A model generated the notes under the pieces. The model searched no databases and was not told where the DNA came from. It saw only the letters and a program-made list of their open reading frames with translations. The translations under genes were made by a program, and so were the position numbers. 64,000 nt of DNA from Saprospiraceae bacterium (GTDB lineage: Bacteria; Bacteroidota; Bacteroidia; Chitinophagales; Saprospiraceae): assembly GCA_020627785.1 (NCBI GenBank), contig JAHDGF010000009.1, positions 1 through 64,000 on the forward strand. The letters run 5' to 3'. Positions 52,380 to 62,194 of the stretch are shown piece by piece. How positions within the stretch are numbered: position 1 is the first letter of the stretch; each line of letters begins with the position of its first letter.

Positions 52380-53585
52380 TTATCGACCCTTAATTCGTGA
52401 GATTAGAAGTCCCATCATTTCTTTTTCACCTCCCTCTGGCGGTCCTCCTTGAGCATCTTTCATTTCATAACTTCCATCCGAATTTTCAGTCAATTGGAAC
52501 TTGAATATGAAATCATCCGGATCTTTTCCTTTCCCACTAAATGTACCAAACCGCAAATCATTGAATTGAAGCTTGTTTTCTGCTATTGGGGTGATATTGA
52601 AAAAATCATCTGAAAACCAACGCAAGGTTTTGATGGTCGGATCTTCGAGGCTAGTTAGTCTATCATGTTGCTTTTCGATGGCTGTAAATTCAATATCTGA
52701 GGTATCAAAAATTGAATATTGACCCTGATAGTAAGTGTCATCAGATTCCACAGTCCCAGTCCAAAGCAAATTATTCAAGATGGTCGCATTTGTAATCAAT
52801 CGATTGTATGCTATTCCTTGCCGCTCTAAGGATTCTTCAAAAACCTTATTGATGTGTTGTTTATTGAAAACGGTGAAGCACAGATATAAGGAACTAAGTC
52901 CAATCCCTAAAAAATTCCAAAATCTTCTTCGCTTATCATTCTTTGCAAATCTAGAGGCCGTGAATAAGCATAAAATAAAGGGTAGCGTATACATTGGATC
53001 AGCTACCGAGATTGTACCCCAAGAAACTCTATAATCTGTAAATGGTGCAAAAAGTTGCGTACCATACATGGTAAAACAATCGAGTATCGGATGAGTGAAT
53101 AGTGACCAGAAAAACAACCACTGCCAGTCCCTTAGATTTGCTTCTGGTTTGTCAATTTCAACACCAATATATTTCCTCTTGAAATTTCTATACAACAAAA
53201 ATCCAATGATAGGAATCATTAAGATTAGTGGCAACCAATTCCCGGGAACGACAATACTGAAAAACATTTGTACGATGAACCCTATGGCAATAGCTGCAAT
53301 AACTTTGGTGAACATGGCAATCCAAGGATGCAGACTGCTCTGATATAGACGATGGATCAACCATCCAAAGAACAAGGCACCAAAGATGCTAAAGAATATG
53401 GAATGACTGATTCCCCTGTGAAAGGCGAGGGCGTTTAAATCATCCATGAAAAGATTAGAAATGACATCTAAGTCAGGAATGGTTCCACCGATTGCTCCCC
53501 AAACCATTGCTCTATTCCCTATCTTTTTTCCCAGTACTACTTCTCCAGCAGCAGCTCCAAGAACAATCTGGGTTAACGAATCCAT
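52380..53585 (-). CDS. YdjM/YbcI-type inner-membrane metal-dependent hydrolase
   Basis: The 401-residue protein begins MDSLTQIVLGAAAGEVVLGK. It has the family motifs GGTIPDLDVI and FHRGISHSIFF plus a later FTHPILDCFTMYGTQLF, which supply conserved Asp and His residues as in YdjM (PF04307). About six transmembrane helices lie in residues 60-240; the C-terminal 160 residues are soluble. It ends directly where the rnc gene begins (53585/53586), so the two are co-transcribed. Family members have no firmly known substrate. Confidence 0.87.
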   Translation of the reverse strand: MDSLTQIVLGAAAGEVVLGKKIGNRAMVWGAIGGTIPDLDVISNLFMDDLNALAFHRGISHSIFFSIFGALFFGWLIHRLYQSSLHPWIAMFTKVIAAIAIGFIVQMFFSIVVPGNWLPLILMIPIIGFLLYRNFKRKYIGVEIDKPEANLRDWQWLFFWSLFTHPILDCFTMYGTQLFAPFTDYRVSWGTISVADPMYTLPFILCLFTASRFAKNDKRRRFWNFLGIGLSSLYLCFTVFNKQHINKVFEESLERQGIAYNRLITNATILNNLLWTGTVESDDTYYQGQYSIFDTSDIEFTAIEKQHDRLTSLEDPTIKTLRWFSDDFFNITPIAENKLQFNDLRFGTFSGKGKDPDDFIFKFQLTENSDGSYEMKDAQGGPPEGGEKEMMGLLISRIKGR

Positions 53586-54308
53586 TTATATTTCTTTGAT
53601 GTTCAGTTTCTTAAGAACAAGGGAAGAGGCAGTTTGTTCCGCGCTTTTCTTATTAAAGTCCTCAGCAAAGGCTATTTGCTTACCATTGATGTTTACGCCT
53701 ACTTTAAATCTATCGCGCTTATTAAGTTTGGTCTTAGAAAGTAACTTGTATTCAACTTCGTTTCCATGTTTTTGAGACCACTCAAGAAGTAAACTTTTAT
53801 AGTTGTCATCTAAAACCTCTAACTCATGAACATCTAAATGCTGCATGAGAATGTGTTCAATTACATAGTTTCTAGTCTTAGAATAACCATATTCAATATA
53901 TATCGCCCCGACCAAGGCCTCCAATGCATTCCCTAGCATCGACTGACTCATAATTCCTTGCGAATACTCAGACAATATCATGTCTAAGCCCATGCTCTCC
54001 GCGACCTTATTCAAGGTCTTCCTTTTGACAATCTTGGATCGCATCTTGGTCAAGAAACCTTCTTTCTGCGTAGGATATTTTTTAAAAAGGTATTCAGCTA
54101 CAATGGTGGACAGGATGGCATCTCCAAGATACTCCAAGCGTTCATTGTTACTAGTATCAACACGCATGTTCTGACTATTCATTGACTTGTGATAAAAAGC
54201 CAATTTGAATAAGGTTAGATTCCTTGGTACAAAGCCAAGGACGTCCTTGAACTTGCGCGCAAGTCTGCGTTGATCTGAAATGTAATAATTATAAAATCTT
54301 TTGATCAC
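53586..54308 (-). CDS. rnc: Ribonuclease III
   Basis: The 240-residue enzyme has the RNase III domain at about 20-155, with NNERLEYLGDAILSTI as the signature and LGNALEALVGAIYIEYGY as the second catalytic block. A double-stranded RNA-binding domain follows at the end (YKSLLLEWSQKHG, then KKSAEQTASSLVLKKL). The position equal to E. coli D114 is Asn (GNALEAL) while E117 is kept; I believe this substitution is common in Bacteroidota. It processes rRNA precursors and other double-stranded RNA. It starts 7 bases after fabF ends. Confidence 0.95.
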   Translation of the reverse strand: MIKRFYNYYISDQRRLARKFKDVLGFVPRNLTLFKLAFYHKSMNSQNMRVDTSNNERLEYLGDAILSTIVAEYLFKKYPTQKEGFLTKMRSKIVKRKTLNKVAESMGLDMILSEYSQGIMSQSMLGNALEALVGAIYIEYGYSKTRNYVIEHILMQHLDVHELEVLDDNYKSLLLEWSQKHGNEVEYKLLSKTKLNKRDRFKVGVNINGKQIAFAEDFNKKSAEQTASSLVLKKLNIKEI

Positions 54309-54315
54309 AATTCTT

Positions 54316-55560
54316 TCACACGAATTTTTTCATGATAATGGTCGAATTATGACCTCCAAAACCAAATGTATTGCTCACAACAACATCCACTTTGCGAGAC
54401 TGCGCTTCATTAAAAGTAAAATTCAACTTAGGGTCAAAAGCTGGATCATCATTGAAGTGATTGATCGTCGGAGGAATCGCTTGCTCATTTAAAGCGACTA
54501 TTCCAGCGATGGCTTCAATCGCTCCAGCTGCTCCTAACAAGTGGCCGGTCATTGATTTTGTCGAACTGATATTGAGCGAGTAAGCATGATCTTCAAATAT
54601 TGCTTTGATCGCTTTTGTTTCAGCTATATCTCCTAATGGAGTTGAAGTCCCGTGGACATTAATGTAATCTATTTGGTCAGGATTCAACCCAGCATCTGCA
54701 AGGGCGAGTTTCATGACACTGATGGCTCCTCGTCCTTCTGGATGTGGAGCAGTGATGTGATGTGCATCTGCAGTCATACCTATCCCGACAATTTCTGCAA
54801 GTATATTGGCTCCTCGCTTTTTTGCGTGTTCCAATTCTTCTATAATCAAAGCAGCTCCACCTTCTCCCAGTACAAATCCATCTCTTTCTGCATCAAATGG
54901 TCTAGAAGCCGTTGCTGGATCATCATTTCTTTGGGATAATGCTTTCATGGAAGAAAATCCTCCAATCCCAGCTTTGGTAACAGCAGCCTCTGATCCACCG
55001 CATATCATTACATCAGCTCGGTTCCATCGAATGTAATCGAAGGCAGCAGATATAGAATGTGTGGATGAAGCACAAGCAGAAACAGTTGTATAGTTTATGC
55101 CTCTAAATCCGTATTTAATGGAAATATGACCAGGAGCTATATCAGCAATTAGTTTTGGTATAAGGAAAGGACTGTACTTAGGTGCTCCTTCTCTGTGAGC
55201 AGCCTCTGTAATATCTGCTTCAATTGTTTCAAATCCTCCGATCCCTGATCCCCAGATTACTCCTGCTCGATCCAGGTTTATTTTTTCAGGATCGATGCCA
55301 CTATTGGCCATGGCCTCATCTGAAACGACCATCGCAAATTGACTGAATGGATCCATTCGTCGAGCCTCTCTCCGGTGAATAAAATCTTCGACATTAAAGT
55401 TTTTAACCTCGCATGCGAAGTTAGTTTTGAAAAGACTTGCGTCAAATCTTGTTATTCCTGCAGCCCCACTTTTACCTTCAAGTAAGTTTTTAGAATATTC
55501 CTCAGCGGTATTTCCAATGGGTGTAAGCGCGCCGATGCCTGTGACAACTACTCTTCTCAT
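54316..55560 (-). CDS. fabF: 3-oxoacyl-ACP synthase II
   Basis: The 414-residue ketoacyl synthase has the Cys-His-His triad: the nucleophile in VSACASSTHSI, His in NVHGTSTPLGD, and His in STKSMTGHLLGAAG. The start MRRVVVTGIGALTPIG and end VVSNTFGFGGHNSTI are typical. It elongates acyl chains in fatty-acid synthesis and uses the acyl carrier protein encoded 180 bases upstream. The order acpP-fabF-rnc is conserved widely in bacteria. Confidence 0.97.
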   Translation of the reverse strand: MRRVVVTGIGALTPIGNTAEEYSKNLLEGKSGAAGITRFDASLFKTNFACEVKNFNVEDFIHRREARRMDPFSQFAMVVSDEAMANSGIDPEKINLDRAGVIWGSGIGGFETIEADITEAAHREGAPKYSPFLIPKLIADIAPGHISIKYGFRGINYTTVSACASSTHSISAAFDYIRWNRADVMICGGSEAAVTKAGIGGFSSMKALSQRNDDPATASRPFDAERDGFVLGEGGAALIIEELEHAKKRGANILAEIVGIGMTADAHHITAPHPEGRGAISVMKLALADAGLNPDQIDYINVHGTSTPLGDIAETKAIKAIFEDHAYSLNISSTKSMTGHLLGAAGAIEAIAGIVALNEQAIPPTINHFNDDPAFDPKLNFTFNEAQSRKVDVVVSNTFGFGGHNSTIIMKKFV

Positions 55561-55591
55561 GCAACAAAATTAATTTTTTTTATTGAATTTC

Positions 55592-55617
55592 AGGCCTTTA
55601 TCACTAATTGAAGGCCT
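55592..55617 (-). terminator. Hairpin between acpP and fabF
   Basis: AGGCCTT (55592-55598) and AAGGCCT (55611-55617) form a 7-base stem with a 12-base loop. On the minus strand it is not followed by a T-run, but on the plus strand it is. It lies between acpP and fabF and may attenuate read-through or be an RNA-processing site. Confidence 0.35.
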
Positions 55618-55682
55618 TTTTATCACCACCCTCTGTATGACTATTATGGATGATTTTTTTCTGCTAAGAATAGCAGAGGGGC

Positions 55683-55722
55683 AAAAAAAATCCACATGAG
55701 CTTACACACATGTGGATTCTTT
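55683..55722 (-). terminator. Terminator after acpP
   Basis: AATCCACATG (55689-55698) pairs with CATGTGGATT (55709-55718) around a 10-base loop, and the minus strand continues into TTTTTT. It lies just 20 bases after the acpP stop codon, so acpP can be made in excess over fabF. Confidence 0.8.
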
Positions 55723-55739
55723 TGTTTTTGGTGTTTTGT

Positions 55740-55973
55740 CTATTTGTTAGACTCTAAAAATCCAACAGCTTGACCTACTGTAGTTATTTTTTCTGCTTCT
55801 TCATCTGGAATAGAAATATTAAATTCCTTTTCAAATTCCATGATTAATTCAACTGTATCCAAAGAATCAGCTCCTAAATCATTTGTGAAGCTTGCCTCAT
55901 CTGTAACCTCTCCTGCGTCTACTCCTAATTTGTCTACGATGATTTGCTTTACTTTTTCTGAAATGCTCGACAT
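55740..55973 (-). CDS. acpP: Acyl carrier protein
   Basis: The 77-residue acidic protein has the phosphopantetheine attachment site [13 protein letters not shown], with Ser in GADSLDTVE. It also has the canonical ends ([16 protein letters not shown] at the start, [11 protein letters not shown] at the end). It carries acyl chains in fatty-acid synthesis. It lies upstream of fabF and rnc on the same strand, as is usual. Confidence 0.97.
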   Translation of the reverse strand: MSSISEKVKQIIVDKLGVDAGEVTDEASFTNDLGADSLDTVELIMEFEKEFNISIPDEEAEKITTVGQAVGFLESNK

Positions 55974-56001
55974 AATTGTGCTATTTGTTAGTAATCGGGC
56001 G

Positions 56002-56032
56002 CAAATTAAGTTAATAGTCTGCGCAATTCAAA
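56002..56032 (-). promoter_or_regulatory. acpP promoter
   Basis: On the minus strand, TTTG (56029-56032) is followed after 19 bases by TTAATTTG (56002-56009), close to the Bacteroidota -33/-7 consensus with one mismatch in the -7 box. It lies 28 bases before the acpP start codon. Confidence 0.5.
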
Positions 56033-56158
56033 TTAATAAATCAACTTTTCTTGGTAGTTAGTTCCTTTATTTAAACTTATTTATATCAATAACTTTAAAG
56101 ATTTACTGATAACTTTAGGATTCTCTTTGTGTTAACCTTACAATAAGTATCATAGAAT

Positions 56159-57598
56159 TTGAAAATAAACGAACGAAAACACCAGAAAACAAAAATTATC
56201 GCAACCCTTGGGCCTGCTTGCTCTGAAACTGAAATCCTAGAAGGAATGTTTCATGCAGGAGTCGATGTTTTTAGGCTTAATTTTTCTCATGGAGATCATG
56301 AAGCCCACCTTAGCACGATTAATAAAATCATGCTTATCAATGAAAAATACAACATCAACGTAGGCATCTTAGCTGATCTCCAAGGACCCAAGTTACGAGT
56401 CGGAGAGATCGAAAATAATGGAATACAATTGGACAAAGGTGACCTGATTACTTTTGTAAATACTCCATGCGTCGGTACCAAAGAGGCAATTTATATGTCT
56501 TATGAGAATTTTGCCGAGGATGTTACGAAAGGTGAAAAGGTATTGATTGACGACGGCAAACTTGTATTAGAAGTTGAAAATACCAACAAAAAAGATAGAG
56601 TAACCTTGAAAGTGGTCTACGGAGGCATTCTCTCCAGTAGAAAAGGAGTGAATCTTCCCGATACTAAAATATCCTTACCTAGTCTTACTGAAAAAGATCT
56701 TAAAGATTTAGAATTTATTTTGACACAACCCGTCAATTGGATTGCACTTTCATTTGTAAGGTCCGGTGAAGAAATCACAGCATTAAAAGAAAAAATTAGC
56801 GCTGCTGGTCACTTTGCAAAAGTGATTGCTAAAGTAGAAAAGCCTGAAGCAGTTGCTGATATCAAGAATATCATCAAAGCAACCGATGCAGTGATGATCG
56901 CCAGAGGAGATCTCGGTGTTGAAGTTGCCATGGAACTTCTCCCAGCCATTCAGAAAGATGTAATCGCAAGATGTATTAAGGCCGGTAGGCCTGTAATTGT
57001 GGCTACCCAGATGATGGAAAGTATGATCACGAATCCATCTCCAACCAGAGCTGAAATTACTGATGTGGCCAATGCGGTCCTTGATGGAGCAGATGCAGTC
57101 ATGTTATCTGGTGAAACCTCAGTAGGTAAACACCCAATTGGGGTAGTGACAGCCATGAGTAAAATCATCGAACAAGCAGAAAAACATTACGAACTAAATA
57201 GTAAAAGACCTAAAGCCAAAAAGGAATCTGAAACATATTATTCAGATACCATTTGCTTCAGTGCAGCTAAACTGGCTGAAGATATCGGAGCAAAAGCCAT
57301 CTTAGGAATTACAGTTTCTGGTCATACAGCCTTTAAAGTGTCTAGCTATAGACCAAACAGTGACATTTTTATATTCTCTTCCGTCAAACAAATGTTGGGG
57401 ACGATGAACCTTATTTGGGGAGTTCGTACCTTCTTTTACGACAAATTTTCGTCTACAGATGAAACAATAACCGATCTTTCTGAAATTTTAAAGGGAGAAA
57501 AGTTGTTAGAGAAAGGTGATGTAGTGGTAAATACGGCCTCAATGCCTCTTCATAAGAGGTTTAGAACCAATACCTTGAAGATCACCATTGTGGATTAA
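56159..57598 (+). CDS. pyk: Pyruvate kinase
   Basis: The 479-residue enzyme shows KTKIIATLGPACSE, the loop RLNFSHGDHE, the catalytic Lys in IAKVEKPEAV, the ARGDLGVE motif and VIVATQMMESM. A C-terminal domain runs from about residue 355. It transfers phosphate from PEP to ADP at the end of glycolysis. The first workable start is a TTG at 56159, since the next ATG lies inside the barrel. It heads an apparent operon with the following four genes. Confidence 0.96.
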   Translation: MKINERKHQKTKIIATLGPACSETEILEGMFHAGVDVFRLNFSHGDHEAHLSTINKIMLINEKYNINVGILADLQGPKLRVGEIENNGIQLDKGDLITFVNTPCVGTKEAIYMSYENFAEDVTKGEKVLIDDGKLVLEVENTNKKDRVTLKVVYGGILSSRKGVNLPDTKISLPSLTEKDLKDLEFILTQPVNWIALSFVRSGEEITALKEKISAAGHFAKVIAKVEKPEAVADIKNIIKATDAVMIARGDLGVEVAMELLPAIQKDVIARCIKAGRPVIVATQMMESMITNPSPTRAEITDVANAVLDGADAVMLSGETSVGKHPIGVVTAMSKIIEQAEKHYELNSKRPKAKKESETYYSDTICFSAAKLAEDIGAKAILGITVSGHTAFKVSSYRPNSDIFIFSSVKQMLGTMNLIWGVRTFFYDKFSSTDETITDLSEILKGEKLLEKGDVVVNTASMPLHKRFRTNTLKITIVD

Positions 57599-57618
57599 CT
57601 GAATATTAAAAGGAACAA

Positions 57619-59109
57619 ATGCGGATATTTTTACTGGGAGTAATCTTCATTCTCAGCCATCACTTTGCAGTGAATGCCCAACCTGGTATATATTCTGAAG
57701 ACGATATGAAAATGCAAACCATTTTCATGGATGCTCAGACTGCCAAGTATCAGGAAAAATATGAGGACCAGATAGCACTGCTAAATAGCCTTCTTGAATT
57801 AGATAGATCTTGTGATGCTTGCCATTATGAAATTGCACTAGCTCAATTTGAATTGAAAGATTATGAAAAAGCTAGCAAGTCCATTGAAAAAGCAATCAGC
57901 GCTGACCCAACCAATTATGGTTACAATGAAGCTGCGATTGTTATCTGTAAAGAGAACCAAGAATATTCCAAGGCCCTCAAATATCTTCAAGCCATAATAA
58001 AGGAGTCTCCGACAGATGCACGTCTTCTGGAAAAAGCCGTCTTCCTAGCCAATGAAGATCAAAAATATGATAAGGCCTTGTCTTTTCTGGATGAACTTGA
58101 TCGTTTATATGGTCCCTATGAAAGGACAACAAAATGGAAATTAGACATCTTTGAAAAAACGAACAATCAAGCGGGGCAATTAGAAGCCGTTGAGAAATTA
58201 GTGAAGGAATTTCCAGACAATACCAGATTCCTAAATAATCTAGCAGCGATGAATGCAGATTTCGGAAATACGAAAAAAGCAATGGAAATCTGGAAGCGAG
58301 TGATTGAAATTGAGCCTGACAATCCAGATGCTAATTTTGCCATTCTAAGTTCAGATGTGGACAGTGGTTCTGATCAACAATTTCTAAGTGCAATCAAGCC
58401 ACTTCTAGAAAGCAATTCAGTTTCCTTGGATGATAAGATTGGAGCACTTATTCCTTATGTTCAAAAAATGAATTCAGATGCCGCCGATCCTCAAAACATA
58501 GAACTTTTAAAAGTAACGGATAAGCTGGTCAGACAGTATCCCAACGAAGCCAAAGTTTTTGCTCTTAGAGGTGACGTTTTTTATTATTTAAAAAATTACA
58601 CGGAAGCAGACATGGATTATGGAAAAACACTTTCTATGAATAAGGGCATAAAAGATGTTTGGTTTCAGAAAATGATTAATGAGATTCAGTTGAATGACTA
58701 CCAAGCCTTACTCCAGACCAGTAATGCTGCCATTGATTATTTTCCACTACAGTTTGAACCATATTTCTACAATACCATAGCACTGTTAAAGGCGAAAAAG
58801 TTTTCTCTAGCCGATCAGCAATTGGAAGAGGCCAGTTTTATTGCAGCTAAGAATCCGCTTTCGCAAATGAAGATTTCTATTCTGCAAGCAATGAAATCTT
58901 TTCATGAATCTAACTATGGTGAAACCTTAGATCTTTTATCTGATCATTCCAATACACAAGACTTTATCCTTCAAGAATTGTTGGGTGACGCTTACGCAAA
59001 TCAGGGAGAAATAAAAAAAGCAGTAACTGCATGGAACAAAGCCAAAAGTAGTGGTGGAGGTTCCCAAATACTTTTAAAGAAAATAAGTGAGGAGAAGTAC
59101 ATCAACTAG
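57619..59109 (+). CDS. TPR-repeat secreted or periplasmic protein
   Basis: The 496-residue protein has a signal peptide ending HFAVNAQ and then tandem TPRs through most of its length. Examples are about 60-95 (ELDRSCDACHYEIALAQFEL), 195-230 (FPDNTRFLNNLAAMNADFGN) and 305-345 (YPNEAKVFALRGDVFYYL). It lies 20 bases after pyk and overlaps the start of the following DUF4292 gene, so it is probably translated from the same message. In Bacteroidota a TPR protein before DUF4292 is common; an envelope assembly role is inferred. Confidence 0.8.
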   Translation: MRIFLLGVIFILSHHFAVNAQPGIYSEDDMKMQTIFMDAQTAKYQEKYEDQIALLNSLLELDRSCDACHYEIALAQFELKDYEKASKSIEKAISADPTNYGYNEAAIVICKENQEYSKALKYLQAIIKESPTDARLLEKAVFLANEDQKYDKALSFLDELDRLYGPYERTTKWKLDIFEKTNNQAGQLEAVEKLVKEFPDNTRFLNNLAAMNADFGNTKKAMEIWKRVIEIEPDNPDANFAILSSDVDSGSDQQFLSAIKPLLESNSVSLDDKIGALIPYVQKMNSDAADPQNIELLKVTDKLVRQYPNEAKVFALRGDVFYYLKNYTEADMDYGKTLSMNKGIKDVWFQKMINEIQLNDYQALLQTSNAAIDYFPLQFEPYFYNTIALLKAKKFSLADQQLEEASFIAAKNPLSQMKISILQAMKSFHESNYGETLDLLSDHSNTQDFILQELLGDAYANQGEIKKAVTAWNKAKSSGGGSQILLKKISEEKYIN

Positions 59110-59863
59110 ATCTCTAGGTCTGCTCTTACTAGTTCTAATATCATTTGGTTGTAAAACCAAAAAGAAAACAACGAATGATGTTTTAAAGACAATGGATGCT
59201 CCAGCCGTACTTGCCATGATTCATAATCAAAATTTAGATTATGAATTCTTGGAGGCTTCCGGCACGGCCATTGTGAAAAGCCCTCAACTGAACGTTACTG
59301 GTAATTTTCTATTACGTTTAGAAAAAGATAAAACCGTCTGGATGCGCGTCCAAAAATTTGGCTTCGAAGCAGTAAGGATGATCATTAAAGATGACACACT
59401 TTCTCTCCTTAGTCGCTTAGATAAAACCTACCAACAAATGTCCTTAAAAGAGGCATCTAAATTAACCCACCTCCGATTAAGTCAAGAACAAATTGTTGAT
59501 ATGATGGCTGGTTGTGCCATCACGGAGGATGCCAATTTTATTTCTTTAAATCAAGACAGCCTTTTGTATTCGTACAAGCTTGGCTTTGATGATTTTTATG
59601 CAACGCATACAATGGACCTTAGCACAGAATTGGTGGTGAACTCTGAATTTATGGATATGAGTGAACGGACACTTTCTGTGGACCACTCTGACTTTAATTA
59701 TGTTGATTCCCTACAATTGTCTAGCTATGAAAGACGATTTGAAATTTCAGGCGTTGACGAACTTGGTGAATCATCCATTACTTTGAAATTTAAAGAAATC
59801 GAACTTACAAATACGCTAAGTTTTCCGTTTGAGATACCTTCACACTACACTAGAACATATTAG
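59087..59863 (+). CDS. DUF4292 lipoprotein
   Basis: The 258-residue protein begins at a GTG that overlaps the preceding gene by 23 bases. It has a lipoprotein signal (LLLLVLISFGC, Cys22). The mature region shows the LolA/DUF4292-like beta pattern: VTGNFLLRLEKDKTVWMRV, MIIKDDTLSLLSRLDKTY and a late TLKFKEIELTN. This is the PF14125 family of outer-membrane lipoproteins in Bacteroidota. It usually precedes an M23 peptidase (EnvC-like), but here hflX follows after 5 bases. Confidence 0.87.
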   Translation: MRRSTSTRSLGLLLLVLISFGCKTKKKTTNDVLKTMDAPAVLAMIHNQNLDYEFLEASGTAIVKSPQLNVTGNFLLRLEKDKTVWMRVQKFGFEAVRMIIKDDTLSLLSRLDKTYQQMSLKEASKLTHLRLSQEQIVDMMAGCAITEDANFISLNQDSLLYSYKLGFDDFYATHTMDLSTELVVNSEFMDMSERTLSVDHSDFNYVDSLQLSSYERRFEISGVDELGESSITLKFKEIELTNTLSFPFEIPSHYTRTY

Positions 59864-59868
59864 ATACA

Positions 59869-61080
59869 ATGGCTGAATGGAATGTTGGTACTGGAAAGAA
59901 AAAAGGACTTCGTAAAGAAACAGAGAAGGCAATTCTGATCGGAATTGTTACACGTGATCAGACCAGAGAACAAGTAGATGAATATTTGGATGAATTAGAA
60001 TTCCTTGCAGACACTGCAGGAGCTAAAACCATGAAGCGCTTTGTACAGAAGTTGCCGCATCCATTGAACAGTACCTTCGTAGGAAAAGGAAAGATTGAAG
60101 AAATAGAACAGTACATAGAAATCCATGAAGACATCGATATGCTGATCTTTGATGATGATCTGACAGGAAAGCAGACAAGTATTCTCGAGGAAATATTCAA
60201 GCGTAAGATCATAGATCGTAGTACCTTGATTCTAGATATTTTTGCCAGTAGAGCCCAGACCGCTCAAGCCAAAACTCAAGTAGAATTAGCACAGATGCAA
60301 TACCTCTTGCCGAGGCTCCGAGGTCTATGGGATCACTTAGAAAGACAAAGAGGGGGTATCGGTATGAGGGGACCCGGTGAGCAAGAAATAGAAACAGATC
60401 GAAGGATTGTGAACGATAAGATTTCAGCTTTGAAAAAGAAGTTGAAGAAAATCGATTTACAGAATCAAACCCAGCGAAAAAATAGAGGAGAATTAATACG
60501 AGTAGCCTTGGTTGGGTATACGAATGTTGGCAAGTCCACCATTATGAATATTCTCAGTAAGTCTCAGGTCTTTGCAGAAAATAAATTATTTGCAACTTTA
60601 GATACAACCGTGCGTAAAGTCGTTTTTGGTCGCATGCCTTTTCTCCTATCTGATACCGTAGGGTTTATCAGAAAATTACCCCATCACCTCGTAGAATCTT
60701 TTAAATCAACTTTGGATGAAGTGAGAGAAAGTGACATTGTCGTGCACGTCGTTGATATGAGCCACCCGCAATATGAAGATCACATTCAGACGGTGAATGA
60801 AACCTTAAAATCACTAAATGTAGAATCGAAGCCCACATTGATGGTGTTCAATAAATTGGATGTATACAGAGAAAATTATTTTGATGATCTACTAGATGAA
60901 GTAACGCGTGAGGATTTACTCAAAGAGCTATTTGAGAAGAATCAAAAACAAATGGATAGCCCAATAATTTTCATTTCTGCCCAGCAAAAAGAAAACATGG
61001 ATACCTTTAGAGAGGTCCTCGGAAATATGGTAACGAAACAATATGAAATTCGTTATCCATATCAGAAAAAGACTTGGTAA
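59869..61080 (+). CDS. hflX: GTPase HflX, ribosome-associated
   Basis: The 403-residue protein has the HflX N-terminal domain (about 20-130, with NSTFVGKGKIEEIEQ), the glycine-rich linker RQRGGIGMRGPGEQEIETDR, and a G domain. The G domain has VALVGYTNVGKST (P-loop), LFATLDTTVRK (G2), LSDTVGFIRKLP (G3) and the NKLD motif in MVFNKLDVY. HflX rescues or splits stalled ribosomes under heat stress. It is in the pyk operon between the DUF4292 lipoprotein and the M29 aminopeptidase. Confidence 0.95.
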   Translation: MAEWNVGTGKKKGLRKETEKAILIGIVTRDQTREQVDEYLDELEFLADTAGAKTMKRFVQKLPHPLNSTFVGKGKIEEIEQYIEIHEDIDMLIFDDDLTGKQTSILEEIFKRKIIDRSTLILDIFASRAQTAQAKTQVELAQMQYLLPRLRGLWDHLERQRGGIGMRGPGEQEIETDRRIVNDKISALKKKLKKIDLQNQTQRKNRGELIRVALVGYTNVGKSTIMNILSKSQVFAENKLFATLDTTVRKVVFGRMPFLLSDTVGFIRKLPHHLVESFKSTLDEVRESDIVVHVVDMSHPQYEDHIQTVNETLKSLNVESKPTLMVFNKLDVYRENYFDDLLDEVTREDLLKELFEKNQKQMDSPIIFISAQQKENMDTFREVLGNMVTKQYEIRYPYQKKTW

Positions 61081-61096
61081 ACGCTAAACATAGATT

Positions 61097-62194
61097 ATGA
61101 ATTTGATTCTAAGAAAGTATGCTAATCTTCTCGTGGATTATTGCCTAGATATTCAAGCAGGAGAAAAACTTTATGTAAAAACTTCTACGGCAGGCGAACC
61201 ATTATTAAAAGAAGTATACAGGGCTGCATTAAAAAAAGGAGCAATTGTAGAATACGATTTAGTATTCAGTGAAGAAGCTAGAATCAGATTACATCATAGC
61301 GAAGAAGAACAGTTAAAGCATGTACCGATTTTGAGTGCACATGCTATGGAGCATTTTGATGCTTATTTGGTTATTAGAGCACCTCATAACCTCCTAGAGA
61401 ATCACGCCAACGATTCAGCAAAAATCAAAATCAGAAATAAGTCCTTAAAGCCTTATTCAGAAATGTATACTCGACGGACTGCAGAAGGTAGTCTTAAACG
61501 ATCCCTCTGTCAATATCCGACTCAGGCAAGTGCTCAAATGGCTGGAATGTCATTAGAAGAATACACGTATTTTGTATTTAATGCCTGCAGATTATTTGAT
61601 GAAAACCCGCAAGCCTCTTGGTTAAAGGTGAGAGAAGAACAACAACGTTTTGTGGATCACTTAGATGCAGTCGATGAAGTGCGTTATGTAGGTCATAAAA
61701 CAGATATCAGATTCAGCGTAAAAGGCAGAAAATGGATGAACTCCGATGGCCGTACCAACATGCCAAGTGGGGAAGTATTCTCAGGGCCTGTTGAAGATAG
61801 CGTTAACGGGGAAGTGTATTTTAGTTATCCTTCAGTATTTATGAGTAAAGCAGTAGAGGGCATCCATTTGAAGGTGGAAAATGGACAGGTCATGGAATGG
61901 ACCGCTGAGATTGGGCAAGATGTACTAGATGAGGTTTTTAAGGTGCCTGGTGCAAGATACTTTGGGGAGGTCGCCATTGGTACAAATTATAATATTCAGA
62001 AACCCACTAAGAATATTCTATTCGATGAAAAAATAGGGGGGACCATTCATATGGCAGTCGGTCAATCTTATCTGCAGACAGGAGGATTAAATAAGTCAGA
62101 CATTCATTGGGATATGATTACTGACATGACCAACGGAGGTCAAATCTATACCGATGGCCAATTGATTTATAAGGATGGGAAATTCTTAATATGA
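61097..62194 (+). CDS. M29-family metal-dependent aminopeptidase
   Basis: The 365-residue protein matches thermostable aminopeptidases of family M29 (AmpS/PepS type). The N-terminal domain carries AGEKLYVKTSTAGEPLLKE. The metal-site block NMPSGEVFSGPVEDSVNG contains a ligand Glu; further ligands are in the later YFGEVAIGTN, the GTIHMAVGQSY His and the DIHWDMI His and Asp. It removes N-terminal residues from peptides in the cytoplasm. It is the last gene of the pyk operon. Confidence 0.9.
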   Translation: MNLILRKYANLLVDYCLDIQAGEKLYVKTSTAGEPLLKEVYRAALKKGAIVEYDLVFSEEARIRLHHSEEEQLKHVPILSAHAMEHFDAYLVIRAPHNLLENHANDSAKIKIRNKSLKPYSEMYTRRTAEGSLKRSLCQYPTQASAQMAGMSLEEYTYFVFNACRLFDENPQASWLKVREEQQRFVDHLDAVDEVRYVGHKTDIRFSVKGRKWMNSDGRTNMPSGEVFSGPVEDSVNGEVYFSYPSVFMSKAVEGIHLKVENGQVMEWTAEIGQDVLDEVFKVPGARYFGEVAIGTNYNIQKPTKNILFDEKIGGTIHMAVGQSYLQTGGLNKSDIHWDMITDMTNGGQIYTDGQLIYKDGKFLI

